Part shown: one piece after another, positions 34,269-44,783 of the stretch
Position numbering within the stretch: the stretch's first letter is position 1
Layout: the number at the start of each line of letters is the position of its first letter
Assembly (NCBI GenBank): GCA_003049485.1
Contig: PYST01000315.1
Span: 1 to 44,898, forward strand
DNA from: Ophioceras dolichostomum
Lineage: Eukaryota > Ascomycota > Sordariomycetes > Magnaporthales > Ophioceraceae
Length of the DNA stretch: 44,898 nt
Reading direction: 5' to 3'
The notes under the pieces: model-generated
Database searches by the model: none
The model's input: only the letters and a program-made list of their open reading frames with translations
Told to the model about the DNA's origin: nothing
Position numbers and translations under genes: made by a program

Positions 34269-35065
34269 TCACCTGCCAGGCTGTTTTGATGAAACACCAG
34301 TCAGCAAGATGCATCAACGACGTGAACCAAGAAGGCTAAAACCACCTAGTAATTAGTGGCAACAGTAGTACTCACCTCCTGCTTATCACAACACCCTCCA
34401 CCATGGTTCCCAAAGCAGCACCCCTTATTATCGCTAAAGCAGCACCCCTCATGATCGCTGAAGCAGCACCCCCCATTATCGCTGAAGCAACACGCCCCGT
34501 TGTCGCTGAAGCAGCAGGCGCCATTCGAGCTGAAGCAGCATCCCCCCGTGCTGCTGCAGCAGCAGCCCGGCTCGTTGCTGTAGTCCTTCTGCTGCCATTT
34601 TGGGACGGGTGCGGTGGTCATGGGCGCTTCTGGCGCGTAGCCACCTGGGCCGGCGGTTGTGGGGGTTGTGTTGTTGGAGCTGCAGTGTCGGTGGTGGTGG
34701 TTGGAGGATGTGGTAGTGGAACAGGACATGGGCGCCGTGCGCTTGTAGGATGCGGCGGCGGTCGCGGCGGCGGCGACGGGTGCGACGACGGGTACGACGA
34801 CGGGTGCGACGGGCTGGGTGTGGGAGGAAGAGGATGGGCGGAAGGGCGTGTCTTCGCCGGCGGAGGAGCTGGAGCTGCTGCTGATGCTTGTTCTGCCCGC
34901 TCCCGCTCCCGTCGTCGCGGCATCGTAGGACGGAGGGGGCACTTCCAGCTCGTCGGGGCTGACGGGGACGGTTTGCCGGGGCGTGCTGGGTGAGGCGGGG
35001 CTGCTTCGCCCGCCAGAGGAGCGGCCCGCTGTTGCGGGGTCCATTCTCAGAGGGTCGGGCTTCAT
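34269..35065 (-). CDS. Small double-cysteine tandem-repeat protein, family not recognised
   Basis: On the minus strand the exons are 35065-34376 and 34280-34269, giving 233 residues. The 95-base intron has a GAG|GTGAGT donor, a GCTGAC branch site and an AAAACAG acceptor; the last exon encodes only PGR and stop. If the intron is kept, the protein ends VSTTVATNY at 34346. The frame stays open upstream to 35122 but only through a TTG codon; ATGs are at 35065 and 35044, both with A at -3. Residues 1-165 look disordered: Ser/Pro/Ala-rich with PPPSYD (43-48, a PPxY motif), a Ser run, and a His cluster (NHHHRH). Residues 167-226 are eight units with a period of eight (GCCFSDNG type), each with a Cys pair, 17 cysteines in all. 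No signal peptide or membrane helix is evident. Metal binding, lipidation or disulfide assembly are all possible; I do not recognise a family. Confidence 0.72.
34388..34567 (-). repeat. 24-base coding tandem repeat (double-cysteine units)
   Basis: The minus strand encodes eight units: GCCCSSTG, GCCFSSNG, ACCFSDNG, ACCFSDNG, GCCFSDHE, GCCFSDNK, a nine-residue GCCFGNHGG and a final GCC. The protein repeat is better kept than the DNA: codons for Ser, Asp and Asn vary between units, which suggests selection on the amino acids rather than a very recent slippage product. Confidence 0.85.
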
Positions 35066-38000
35066 TCTTTTCGAGGCTTTTGGATCGTTGGATCGTTGTC
35101 TGTCGCGGATTGATGCGATCAACTCAATTGAGCTCGGCCGAGTTTAGGAGTTCGATTTGACAAAGGACGATGGTTTGAGGTTCTCTCTAATTGTTGGGGA
35201 CTAGAAGACGGGTTGAATTGAAGAAATCGAGCATGGCAGCCAGCAAAATTGACAGACGTTCGGGAATGGGACCATTAAATGCCCTGCTGACATGTTGGCA
35301 CGAGCTTCAATTCAATGCGTCTCCAGTTGTAAGGGCTCCCTCTTCGGAGCGATCTGTGACGAATCGTAGGTAGGCGGACTCGTCATCCCATTTCCTGTTT
35401 TCGCTAGCGAGGTGGAGGGGGGAGCAAATCGAGGGGTTCAGCTGAAAGGAGGCTGGTCAGGTTTGGGAGGGGTAAATGCAGCCGGAGGACGGCGCAACTT
35501 TCTGCCCCTCCTCATTCGTATAAGTGGTCTTGATTTGAGCACATACGACTGATGTCCGGCAGGGCGTCGCAGAATTTATTCTCTTATTGCTTATGTCTGC
35601 TTCTTTCGCGCTTCGCTATAAGCAGAGGCGTCCTGGCGCGCTGCTACCTCTTGCGTGTGCTCCTGGCCAATCGTATTCTATCGCAATGATCAGGAGTACC
35701 GTCTGATGACGGGGGGATGAGTGAGGTGGTAGAGGTACATGTAGGTGAGGAATGTACGGAATGGTTGTAATGGAGTCTCACAGCCTTACCCGGGGGTCTG
35801 TTTTCTAATTCTGAGCCTCATCAACGTGCCGAGCTGGGATCCCGAGACTTTGGCGGGCTTCGATCATAGTTGCGTCTTGGTCTTGGTGACGGTGATGATG
35901 CTTGGGAATGATGCATCCACTCCTCTGTGAAGCCTAACGCCACGCCGCTCGGCTGACCACAAGCCACACGGGTACCGTACCAATCACGCCCCTGGATGGA
36001 CGCGTGGTCCCGTCACCCCATTCCTCACCAGATTGGGCACGGCGACGCCGTTTTTGCGTCGTCATGGTCAGGACGAAGGAGATGACGTGTGGTGTTATGA
36101 AGACTTATAGCGTGTGCTTGATAACAATTAATGTCTTGAGCTCTAATGAAGCTATCACGGAAGGGATCGCATTATGCGCTTCTTCTAGCTGCCCCGTTGG
36201 TGCCTCTAACGTACATGTGTTCCAAGGGCATGAACAACTTCTGATTCTGATGATGAAATGAATACTCGGTAGTAATTTGACCTTTCAGCAAGTTGCGAAA
36301 GAATTGAATGTGCTTCCTACGACCGTTATTACCTCTGCAATAGGTTCTGAACAACACAGCAGACTCGCAACTCCCCTACCTTCCGGATTCTTCCCCAATT
36401 GCTATAGTTTTCGTGATGCCCCTATACTGGAACATTCAGTTTGTTGTCACCTTCAAGCTGGCAGCCTGTGTTCAGTGACTGCCAGTCAAGTTCGATCAAG
36501 GATTACTCTCCCCTCGGATGCGGTCGTAAGTGAGTGAAGGGGGCGTGGGCTTGGAATAGAAGGAAAACAGATACTACCACTTTACGCAATCGTCGCCCCC
36601 ATTCCTGTCAAAGTGAGACGGTAAGAAGTTCCCAAGGAGTGACGCGATAGGACTCCTTTTCTGTGCCATCATTATTGGCCGAAGATGCAAGGTTAAAAGG
36701 GCCTTTGTTTTCCCTAAGTCCCTGGCTTCTCCACGTATAGGTGGTTCTGAAAGCAACGCTGAAAGTCACTGAGATTTCATAACCTTTGAGTAGTTAGAAC
36801 GGATAGAGTTGTCCCCTTTTGTCGGCGGGTAGCTGGCTAGATAGTACAATACTACTAGCAGTGACTTTCTTTCACCTGTAAACCTTTCTATCTACCCTGG
36901 AGAACATGGAAGATCAGGCTCAGCAGGCATATGGCTCTATAGGTGGCTGGTAGGGAAGTAAGTCTTCCCAATCTAGGGCATGCGGAACCAGCAAACCGAG
37001 ACCCTATGCCGGTCTGAAGGACCATGTAGGTACTACACGGCGCACGTTGAGGTGAACCTATCTGCCGGGGATATCACAACCTGTACCGCCAACACCTCTT
37101 GCCCGGAAGCTTAATTACCTGACAACCTGCAACCACTAGCAACTTGCCAGTAGTTCTAAACAGAGTGGTTCCGTACAGCTTCCGTGCTGATCTATATTTT
37201 GGACTGTCGCTCACAATGGGGACTGGTCTAGGTGGGCAAGCGAGTGGCATCTTCTTAACGTCCCTGCTTCTTCATCTTCATCCTAAGTAACTGAAGACGC
37301 CTTCAGGGGTAATGCCAAGCAAGAGCCGTATCTATATTTGACGTCACTAAGGCCCTGCCCGTTCCTATCTTCCTCGCTCCTACAGCAGCCCGATGACATA
37401 GGTGACATTGCACGTAGAACAACGGTCTTTGTTCGACTCTTTCCAGAATATCTCAACGGAAGGACCCTGTGGCGGCTTCACCAATCTCCTTTTCAGCCCT
37501 TGCCCCGTTCCCTTCGTTTCATCACACGTGCTTTTCGATTAGCGGTGGCGACGGATCGCAGCTAAAAAAAAAAAATATCGGGACTCAGCGGGAGTCATGC
37601 AACACGGACAACGGTCCGCACCGTCGATCTCTTAGCTGTGCTTAGCTCGTATCCGCTCAGCTCGGCGCTTTCTTTTCTTCTACTTCACCCTGGGTCCCCG
37701 ATCTAGTGGGCCGGCGTCCTTGTTCCAAGGCCGCTGACTCGACGCCCCCCGCCTAGCTGCTCTTGCTTCTGTGCGACTTTCGGAATCCCCACGCTACACA
37801 GAGTAGTAGTTTGGTTCAGGGGTCGTGGCCAACCTTTTGAGGGAGGGAAAAAATCATGTCAGCTGCCGGGCGATGGCGCCTCCAGCTGTTAGTGACTTGT
37901 TGGGTAAACGAGGGAGGAGGGACCACCCTTCGTGATTCTTACCCACGCCGTCCGGGGCGCGGCGTCTCGTATTTCCTTGCACTACGGTCCGCTGGCTTGG

Positions 38001-38431
38001 CATTCTCTCCCTTGCGGTGGCGGTGAAAGTCTGCTGCCGGCCCCCAAAGCCGGGTGAATCGTGGAACCAACACGATGGAAGGGATATAAGGATCTCCGTC
38101 CCCTTCGGCCGGGGGCTTGTTGAGTGACTAGGTTTTCTCTCGTCATGTCCATCATTCGTTGCCGTTGTTGTTGTCGTTGTTGTCGTCGTTGACACATACC
38201 ACACACCTTCCTTTACGTTATTGTTTTCGTCGTTGCTTTCTTTTTTTTGTTTCCTTACGGGAGTCGGCGAGTATTAGCCGTCCCAGTCACTCGCTCTCAA
38301 CCAGGCTTATCACTCAGGCATCAGTTCTGCAAGCCGTTGGATCGCAGATAAAAACAAACATTCTGGATCGATCGGTCTCTTCGCTCTCGTTTCTCTTCTT
38401 CTGTCAACAGCACTCTGCAGTTATAGCGAAA
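35066..38431. other. Divergent intergenic region between cysteine-repeat gene and AA7 oxidase
   Basis: About 3.4 kb with no supportable gene; open frames are short and featureless. GC content drops around 36100-37200. A poly-A run lies at about 37564-37574. A pyrimidine-rich leader precedes the oxidase gene. Confidence 0.5.
38084..38090 (+). promoter_or_regulatory. Candidate TATA box of the CBM18-AA7 oxidase gene
   Basis: ATATAAG lies 348 bases upstream of the ATG at 38432 and is followed by a T/C-rich leader. Based on sequence match and position only. Confidence 0.3.
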
Positions 38432-40350
38432 ATGGTCCGACCAAACCTCGCGATCATCTCGCTCTTCCTGGCCGCCTTGGCCCGGGCGGCCCCTACCACC
38501 CTACCGGTGAGCAAGGACGCGTCCTGCGGCGCCAATGCCGGCTTCACCTGCGCCGGCTCTTCCTTTGGAGAATGCTGCTCCCAGTACGGCTGGTGCGGAA
38601 GCGTAAGTAGTGGCTCACCCCCCACCCAGCGAAGCCGAGAGTGATCCGGCCCTGAGACGGTTCACTGATGACAAGATGTCGTTCCGTATGTGACCATCAA
38701 ACTGACATGGAGGCTCTGTAACAGACCGCTGCCTACTGCGGCGCTGGCTGCCAGCAGGGTTATGGCAAGTGCGCCGGCACCAGCGGCGGCAGCTCTTCGT
38801 CGTCCGTCAAGCCCTCATCGACAACGATATCAACCGCCAAGACCACCGCCATGAGTTCTCCTTCTTCTTCCGCCACTCCCACCGCTACCGGAACCCCTAC
38901 CCTCAACGACTGCCTGGGCGCCAAGAACCTCCCCGTCAGCTGGACGACCTCGCCCGACTACGCCCAGCTCGCCAAGCCGTACAACAACCGGCTCCCGTTC
39001 AAGCCCGTGGTCATCGTGCTGCCCACCACGGTCCAGCACGTCCAGGACGCCGTCGCCTGCGCCAGGCAGGCCAAGGTGAAGGTCCAGGCCCGCAGCGGCG
39101 GCCACTCGTACGCGGCCTTCGGCCTCGGCGGCAAGGACGGCTCCATGGTGATCGACCTGCAGTCCTTCCAGTCCATCAGCCTCGACGCCCAGACCAACGT
39201 GGCGGCCGTCGGCGGCGGCGTGCGCCTGGGCAACCTCGCCAAGGGCATCTACGACAAGGGCAAGCGGGCGCTCGCGCACGGCACGTGTCCCGGCGTGGGC
39301 ATCGGCGGCCACCTCACGCACGGCGGCTACGGGTACAGCTCTCGCGCGTGGGGCATCGCGCTCGACGCCATCGTGGCGCTCGACGTCGTTAAGGCCGACG
39401 GCACTCTGGTGTCGAAATGCAGCGCGACCAACGAGCCGGACCTGTTCTACGCCATGCGCGGCGCGGGCGAGTCGTTCGGCATCGCGACGACCTTCTACCT
39501 GGCCACCAAGCCCGCGCCCGCCACGGTCGTCAACTGGTCCTTTTCGCTGCCCAACATGTTCGCCAACGCGGACGCCCCCACGGCCGCGCTGCTGCGCCTC
39601 CAGGACTTCGCGCGCAACGGCTCTGTCGTCGACCGGAACCTCGGCTTCGGCGTCTACATGGACGGCTACGGCTTCAGCATCAGCGGGACGTACTTCGGCA
39701 CGCTCAAGAAGTTCAACAACGTGATCAAGCCGGAGCTGCTGCGCGGCCTCCCCGCCCCCTCGGCCTCGAGCGTCAAGAGCGTCGACTGGATCACCTCGCT
39801 CACGATGCTGGGCGGCGCCGACACCCTCACCGTTCCCACCTCCGGATACGACCAGCACGACAACTTCTTCGCCAAATCGCTCACGGTGCCCGAGGCCACG
39901 CCCTTCACGCAGCAGGGCCTGAACGCGTACTTCAAGTACATCATCGAGCAGAACTCCAAGGTCGCCGGCGCGGGCGGCGCGTGGTTCAGCATCGTGAACC
40001 TGTACGGCGGCGCCGACTCGCAGATCAACGCCGTGCCCGCCTCCGCCACGTCGTACTCGGACCGGTCCGCGCTGTGGGTCATGCAGCACTACGGCTTCGT
40101 CGGCGCCGCCTCCACGACGCCCTTCCCGCAGGCGGTGACGGCCTTCGTGCAGGGGCTCAACGCCGCTCTCGTCAGCGCCATGCCCGAGGCGCAGTTCGGC
40201 GGGTACGCCAACTACGTCGACCCGTCGCTCTCGGCGGCGCAGGCGCATGAGGAGTACTATGGCGGCGAGACGTACGCGAGGCTGGCGGCTATCAAGAAGG
40301 TTGTTGATCCGGACAGCGTGTTCTGGAATCCGCAGGCTATTGGGGTGTGA
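38432..40350 (+). CDS. Secreted CBM18-AA7 FAD oligosaccharide oxidase
   Basis: Exons are 38432-38602 and 38725-40350. The 122-base intron has a GTAAGT donor and an AACAG acceptor, and the protein is 598 residues. Order: signal peptide about 1-20; a hevein-type chitin-binding domain (CBM18) about 31-75 with eight cysteines (32, 40, 48, 49, 55, 62, 66, 73), split by the intron; a Ser/Thr linker about 76-115, probably O-glycosylated; and a vanillyl-oxidase-type FAD domain with a C-terminal berberine-bridge segment ending YYGGETYARLAAIKKVVDP. His184 (in RSGGHSY) and Cys245 (in HGTCPGVGIGGH) match the two residues that hold FAD covalently in glucooligosaccharide and chitooligosaccharide oxidases. 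The family oxidises the reducing-end C1 hydroxyl of oligosaccharides, making lactones and hydrogen peroxide. The chitin-binding module points to chito-oligosaccharides as substrate (inference). Confidence 0.95.
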
Positions 40351-41543
40351 GCTGATGAAGAGGAGGTTCTGCATACCGCCACTTTAAGGTATTAAGGTAT
40401 CTACCTAGGTAGATAGATATATGGCTAGATCATCTATTACGAATGCCACTACGGGCATTTGATAAATATTACCACTTATAAACCTAGATGTTGCCCCTAG
40501 CTTCTGTCTTCGTAGAGCCCGGAGTGTGTTCATGTTGGCGGTGCAACGTGGTAAGACCGCAGAGGGCTCAGTCTCTTGAACTCGAGGGAAAACAGAGAGA
40601 TCTTCATCTTTCTCAATTTGCTCTTGCGGGCGTTCCAGATGCCCGATGATCGATCGTCACGCTCCGGTTGTAGCGGCTGAAGGCCCTAAATGAAGGAGTC
40701 AGTTGTAGGATTTTGGACACGCTGATCAATATTCAGAGGAAATCCGCCGCGAGACGAAGACGCCCCCTGCGTGTGTGAGATCAACGAGCCGGACACCCCC
40801 GCAAACTTCTTCAATTTCAGGGGCCGACCAAATTAAACATGCGCCGAATCATCACCATTGCACATCTCTCGCCCGAGTCTACCTTGTCTAAAGGTATCGA
40901 GGTAGATTGACTTCGTCTTTCGCCATAATAATGCATCGCGTGCGTTGGCAGGACATGTCAGGAATGTTACCGAATTATCTAAAGCAAGCAATATGGATCA
41001 ATGATGAGCATCGGCGCTCCAAACCGCCCAGAGCACGCCCAGTGGACGCCTATAAACCATGTCCCGTCCCGTCCCGCCCGACCCGACTCGGCTGACCGAC
41101 CCCCTTTTCGTTAGCCCTCCTTTCACTTCCTCGTGCGACCAGCTATCCTCGATCATCCTCAGCCCTTACGAGGCCAACGCGCTGCTTCCGGAATTCGCGG
41201 GCAACCAGTACGCCCACCTCCACCTATACACGCCACGTCAGGGACCGGGTCCTCGCTCCATCGCGAAGATTTCCAGCTGTTCGTTACCCCACCGCTGCCA
41301 GAAGGTGGCGAGCCATAGTCGGCGCTACCGGAACTGATGATCTTGCTCAATCTGTTCGCGGGAGAACTGTAGTTCGGGATGATGACCGAATACACTGCGA
41401 TTTGTGAGTTCCTCGGGCTGATTTCGACGCCGGGGGTTGATCGATTCGACAGACAGAGCAGCGTCGGGACGGACGGGTTCGGCAGCAAGGAGCTCTACCC
41501 GGAGTGCAGGTTCTCGCAAGAGAAAACAAACAACACCCGACAT
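40351..41543. other. Convergent intergenic region after the AA7 oxidase
   Basis: About 1.2 kb with no supportable gene. It holds a perfect 16-base palindrome (see separate entry) and a GTCCC pentanucleotide repeat (three to four units) near 41062-41080. Confidence 0.5.
40399..40414. repeat. Perfect 16-base palindrome ATCTACCTAGGTAGAT
   Basis: It is located about 50 bases after the AA7 oxidase stop codon. The core TACCTAGGTA recurs in other intergenic positions of this window. Confidence 0.85.
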
Positions 41544-43253
41544 TTAGGAGGACCCCGGCGCCTCGAACACCCTCCTCCCCTCAAACCACGTTTCCACCAC
41601 CTTAGCCCTCAACAGCGTCTCCGGATCCCACTCCATGTCCACCACCACGAAATCCGCCTTCTTGCCCTTCTCCAATGTCCCCACTCCACCCCCATCCCCA
41701 TCCAAGAAGCAGCTATAAGCCGCCCCCCTCGTGGCCGCCGCAACAGCCTGGCACAACCCCAGCGCCTGATGCGGATTGCACCTTTCCTCGCACGCCGGCT
41801 CCCTCGCTGATTTCCGAGTGGTGGCGACATACACGTTCTGCAGCGGACAGTTCGGCGCCGTGGGCGCATCGCTCCCCAGCGCGAGCGGCGCTCCTCCCTC
41901 CGCGAACTCGCGGTACGCGAACGCCCGCTCGCACCTGTGTTCTCCCAACAGACGCGGCCACGCGCGCAGGATGGCCGGGTCGGAGTGCACGGGCTGGATG
42001 GAGGCCGTGATGCCGATCTCGCCGAGCCTCGCCGCGTCCCTCTCGGAAGCGAGCTCGAGGTGCTCGATGCGCGGGCGTAGAGTTGGGTCGCACTCGGCCG
42101 CGATCACGTCGATGGCGGTGCGGATCGTGCGGTCGCCGATCGCGTGCAGCGCCACTTGCAGGCGGGCGGCGTTGGCGGCGCGCACGACGGGGAGGAGCTG
42201 GTCGTGGGACCAGATCGGGTCCGGGGAGGACGCATTGGACGTGTAGGGCTCTGTCAGCGCGGCGGTGCAGGCGTCGATGATGCCGTCGCAGACGACCTTG
42301 ATGCCGACGATGCGGCAGTCGGGCGTCTCGGTGGCGGAGATGCTGTGCAGCTCGACGGCGCGGGCGACTTGCGCGAGCGCCTCGGCTTCGGACTTGGAGG
42401 GCTTGATGAGCCAGTATGCGGCGACGCGCATGGGGAAAGGAGAGCCAGTGGCGAGTTCGTGCCGCCGGCGGAGCTCCAGTAGCGCCTCCCACGCATGCTT
42501 GTCCATCGCCATGTCGACCATGCCGGTGTATCCCGCGGCGTGGTAGGCGGCGACGGCGCCCTTCATGGCGGCGACGCGCTCCTCGAGCGACGCGACGCTC
42601 GCGAGGTGCGGCCACACGATGGTGAACACGGCCGCCTCGTTCAGCTCGCCGGTGCATTTGCCGTCCGCGTCGCGGAAGATCACGCCGCCCTCGGGGTCGG
42701 ACATGGCCTCGCAGCCGAGGTCGACGATGGCCGCCGAGTTGAGCCAGGCCGAGTGCAGGTCTTTGGTGTCGACGTAGATGGAGCGCGGGTCGATGTCGTC
42801 TAGCTGGCTGTGGTGCACGCCGGAGGGCGTCATGCTGTGCATCCAGCCCTTGCCCATGATGCGCGGGGCCGTAGGGTGGGCGGCCGCGTGCGCCTTGATC
42901 GCCGCCCGGATGTCGGAGAGGTCCTTGCAGCTGTCTAGCGCTACCTTCTGGAGCGACTGGCCCATCAGCAGGAGGTGGAGGTGTCCGTCGATGCAGCCGG
43001 GGAGGACGGTCTTGCCGTTCAGGTTGTGCGTCACGACGGCGTCGGGGACCTTGTTGTTGTTCGTGTTGATCGCCGCAACGATCTCCGGATCGGTCGCTTC
43101 CCCGACGTGGCGAATTAGTCCGTCGTGGATGAGCATGCAGCTATGGAAGGACGGCTGCGTGTCCCGCTCCTGGGGGCCCGGCGTTAGTGACCGGAACACC
43201 TTTCCGTTCGTCAACACCAGAGCTGGGTTGCTGGGTGTGAAAGCGGTCGCCAT
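41544..43253 (-). CDS. Metal-dependent amidohydrolase (amidohydrolase 3, YtcJ-like)
   Basis: A single intronless frame encodes 569 residues; ATG at 43253 is in good context (GCAGCCATGGCG). Seen: an N-terminal beta-sandwich lead (ALVLTNGKVF), the strand-1 metal motif LPGCIDGHLHL with His91 and His93, a GIKVVCDG segment with the likely bridging lysine, ALHAIGDR and RIEHLELA with the later metal histidines, LALGSDAP with the catalytic aspartate, and a closing beta-sandwich segment LEKGKKADFVVVDM. These are in the order and spacing of the amidohydrolase-3 group (500-600 residues). The family hydrolyses amide or related C-N bonds in small molecules, using one or two divalent metals. No signal peptide is evident, so it is probably cytosolic. 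Substrate unknown. It converges with the AA7 oxidase gene across 1.2 kb, with no clear functional link. Confidence 0.93.
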   Translation of the reverse strand: MATAFTPSNPALVLTNGKVFRSLTPGPQERDTQPSFHSCMLIHDGLIRHVGEATDPEIVAAINTNNNKVPDAVVTHNLNGKTVLPGCIDGHLHLLLMGQSLQKVALDSCKDLSDIRAAIKAHAAAHPTAPRIMGKGWMHSMTPSGVHHSQLDDIDPRSIYVDTKDLHSAWLNSAAIVDLGCEAMSDPEGGVIFRDADGKCTGELNEAAVFTIVWPHLASVASLEERVAAMKGAVAAYHAAGYTGMVDMAMDKHAWEALLELRRRHELATGSPFPMRVAAYWLIKPSKSEAEALAQVARAVELHSISATETPDCRIVGIKVVCDGIIDACTAALTEPYTSNASSPDPIWSHDQLLPVVRAANAARLQVALHAIGDRTIRTAIDVIAAECDPTLRPRIEHLELASERDAARLGEIGITASIQPVHSDPAILRAWPRLLGEHRCERAFAYREFAEGGAPLALGSDAPTAPNCPLQNVYVATTRKSAREPACEERCNPHQALGLCQAVAAATRGAAYSCFLDGDGGGVGTLEKGKKADFVVVDMEWDPETLLRAKVVETWFEGRRVFEAPGSS

Positions 43254-44783
43254 GGCTGCAACTCTGCCTGAGATGGCTTGTCAGCTAGGTACCTAGCCTT
43301 GTCCTCTTCTCTTGTTCTTGTTCCTCCGGACCTGTCGCGATATCAAGAAAGCATCAATGAAAGGGCGGGAGGGCGATTGGCTGTCTTGGGGGTAGGTATT
43401 ATGACGGCGTGATGATGGAAATGATGAAGTCGGCTGGGGCCAGGGTGATTCAGGCGCGTGATCAGGGAGTGGCTTTCGTCTCTTGGCCTCTCTTGCAGCA
43501 GCAAAGAAGTGGTAGTGGCATGTAGTCGGGTATCATCAGCTAGTATGGGTTGGATAGGTAGACCTGGCTAGAGGGGTGGCGGGGTGGGGGGCGGCGGCGA
43601 AGCTGGGGCAGCACATTGGTGGATGCACCAAACGGAACAGCGATAACGGAGACCGATCCCGGGTCAGGGTGGAGAGGGCCGCGGAGGTGACTAACAACAA
43701 CTCACCAATCCTGATCTGGTAGGTATGGAGTCCAGGAACGCCCGGCTTCTATGGATGCTATTTTGAGTATGATCTGGCTTGAGAAGTGGACAAGCTGCAG
43801 AGATTTCGTGGTCATGACTGATGCATAGGGCTATACAATGGAGAACTTTCATCCGGTCTTTTTCGGCGTCCCAGCCTCGGCAAAAACGATTCCTGAATCG
43901 GGCAACAACACAGCTCTGGCAACAACACAACAGGGAAACCACGACCATTCGACCCGCGACTCAGGCCAATTCATCGTTGATCGTTGCCTTGCTTTGTGGT
44001 CGATCTTTGTGCCGCGTCACTCCCCTTCCAACCCTATTACCGAAGGGCTCAAGGCCCGTTCTTCGTATGGCAGTAACTCACATAACATGTGTAGGTCTGC
44101 GTACAGTCCATGTTCCCTGACTGCTAAGAGAATTGTTGGAAGTGGCTGGATTTATTTTTTTTCTTAGCACATTGCTCTGAGCACGCGGTTTTCGCCTCAG
44201 CCCAAAGTGAGGCAGGTGCAAGAGCTGTTAGGATACTAGTATCATTGTGGCACTTTCTGCCGCTAAAACAGTGACACGAATGTCAAACCTGGCTGTAGAT
44301 AGTACTACCTGCTAGGCGGTGGCTCCCAGCCTTGAGCCTTGATGTTGCCTCAAGCTCGTCGGGGCGGTTGGAGCCGTTAGAACTCAGACGTGGTGGGCGC
44401 ACCTCAATGCATGCATGCTCGGTGAGGCGACGTGCCACAACAGACGCCACCCATCTAGCCTGGTGCGTCAACTTGCACCCAAGCGAGAATAGTACGACAC
44501 ATCTTCTTTTCCGCAAGACATAGAATATACCAGGTCCCTACGGCCCGAAGATCTCATGACGCCTTCAGCAGCCGCCCTTCAGCACCAGAGTGGGATTATC
44601 ATGTTTTATGCTGCCATTATGAAGAGCCACCTATTGACTGATTTCCGGAAAAAGAGTTTGTGTTTTTCTATAGGCTCTCTGCCCGATCGAGTAATCTAGA
44701 CCAAAACAAGAACATCTATCCTCAAAGTAGTGAATAGTGAGAGTATGAGCGCGTTATTCATCTTATGGGATAGATACTAATTA
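43254..44783. other. Intergenic region upstream of the amidohydrolase
   Basis: It holds the amidohydrolase promoter and nothing else I can support. A perfect palindrome GCTAGGTACCTAGC at 43284-43297 lies 31 bases before the start codon. The rest has short featureless frames. Confidence 0.5.

Noticed and set aside
34403..34993. Plus-strand frame over the cysteine repeats giving AEAAP-type repeats
   Set aside because: It is the mirror of the minus-strand repeat. It has no splice or leader support and reads as hydrophobic low complexity; the minus strand has a good donor, branch site and acceptor.
38830..40374. 514-codon open frame antisense to the AA7 oxidase
   Set aside because: It is a by-product of GC-rich third positions in the true gene. 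It has no domain, and the plus strand has signal peptide, CBM18 and FAD motifs.
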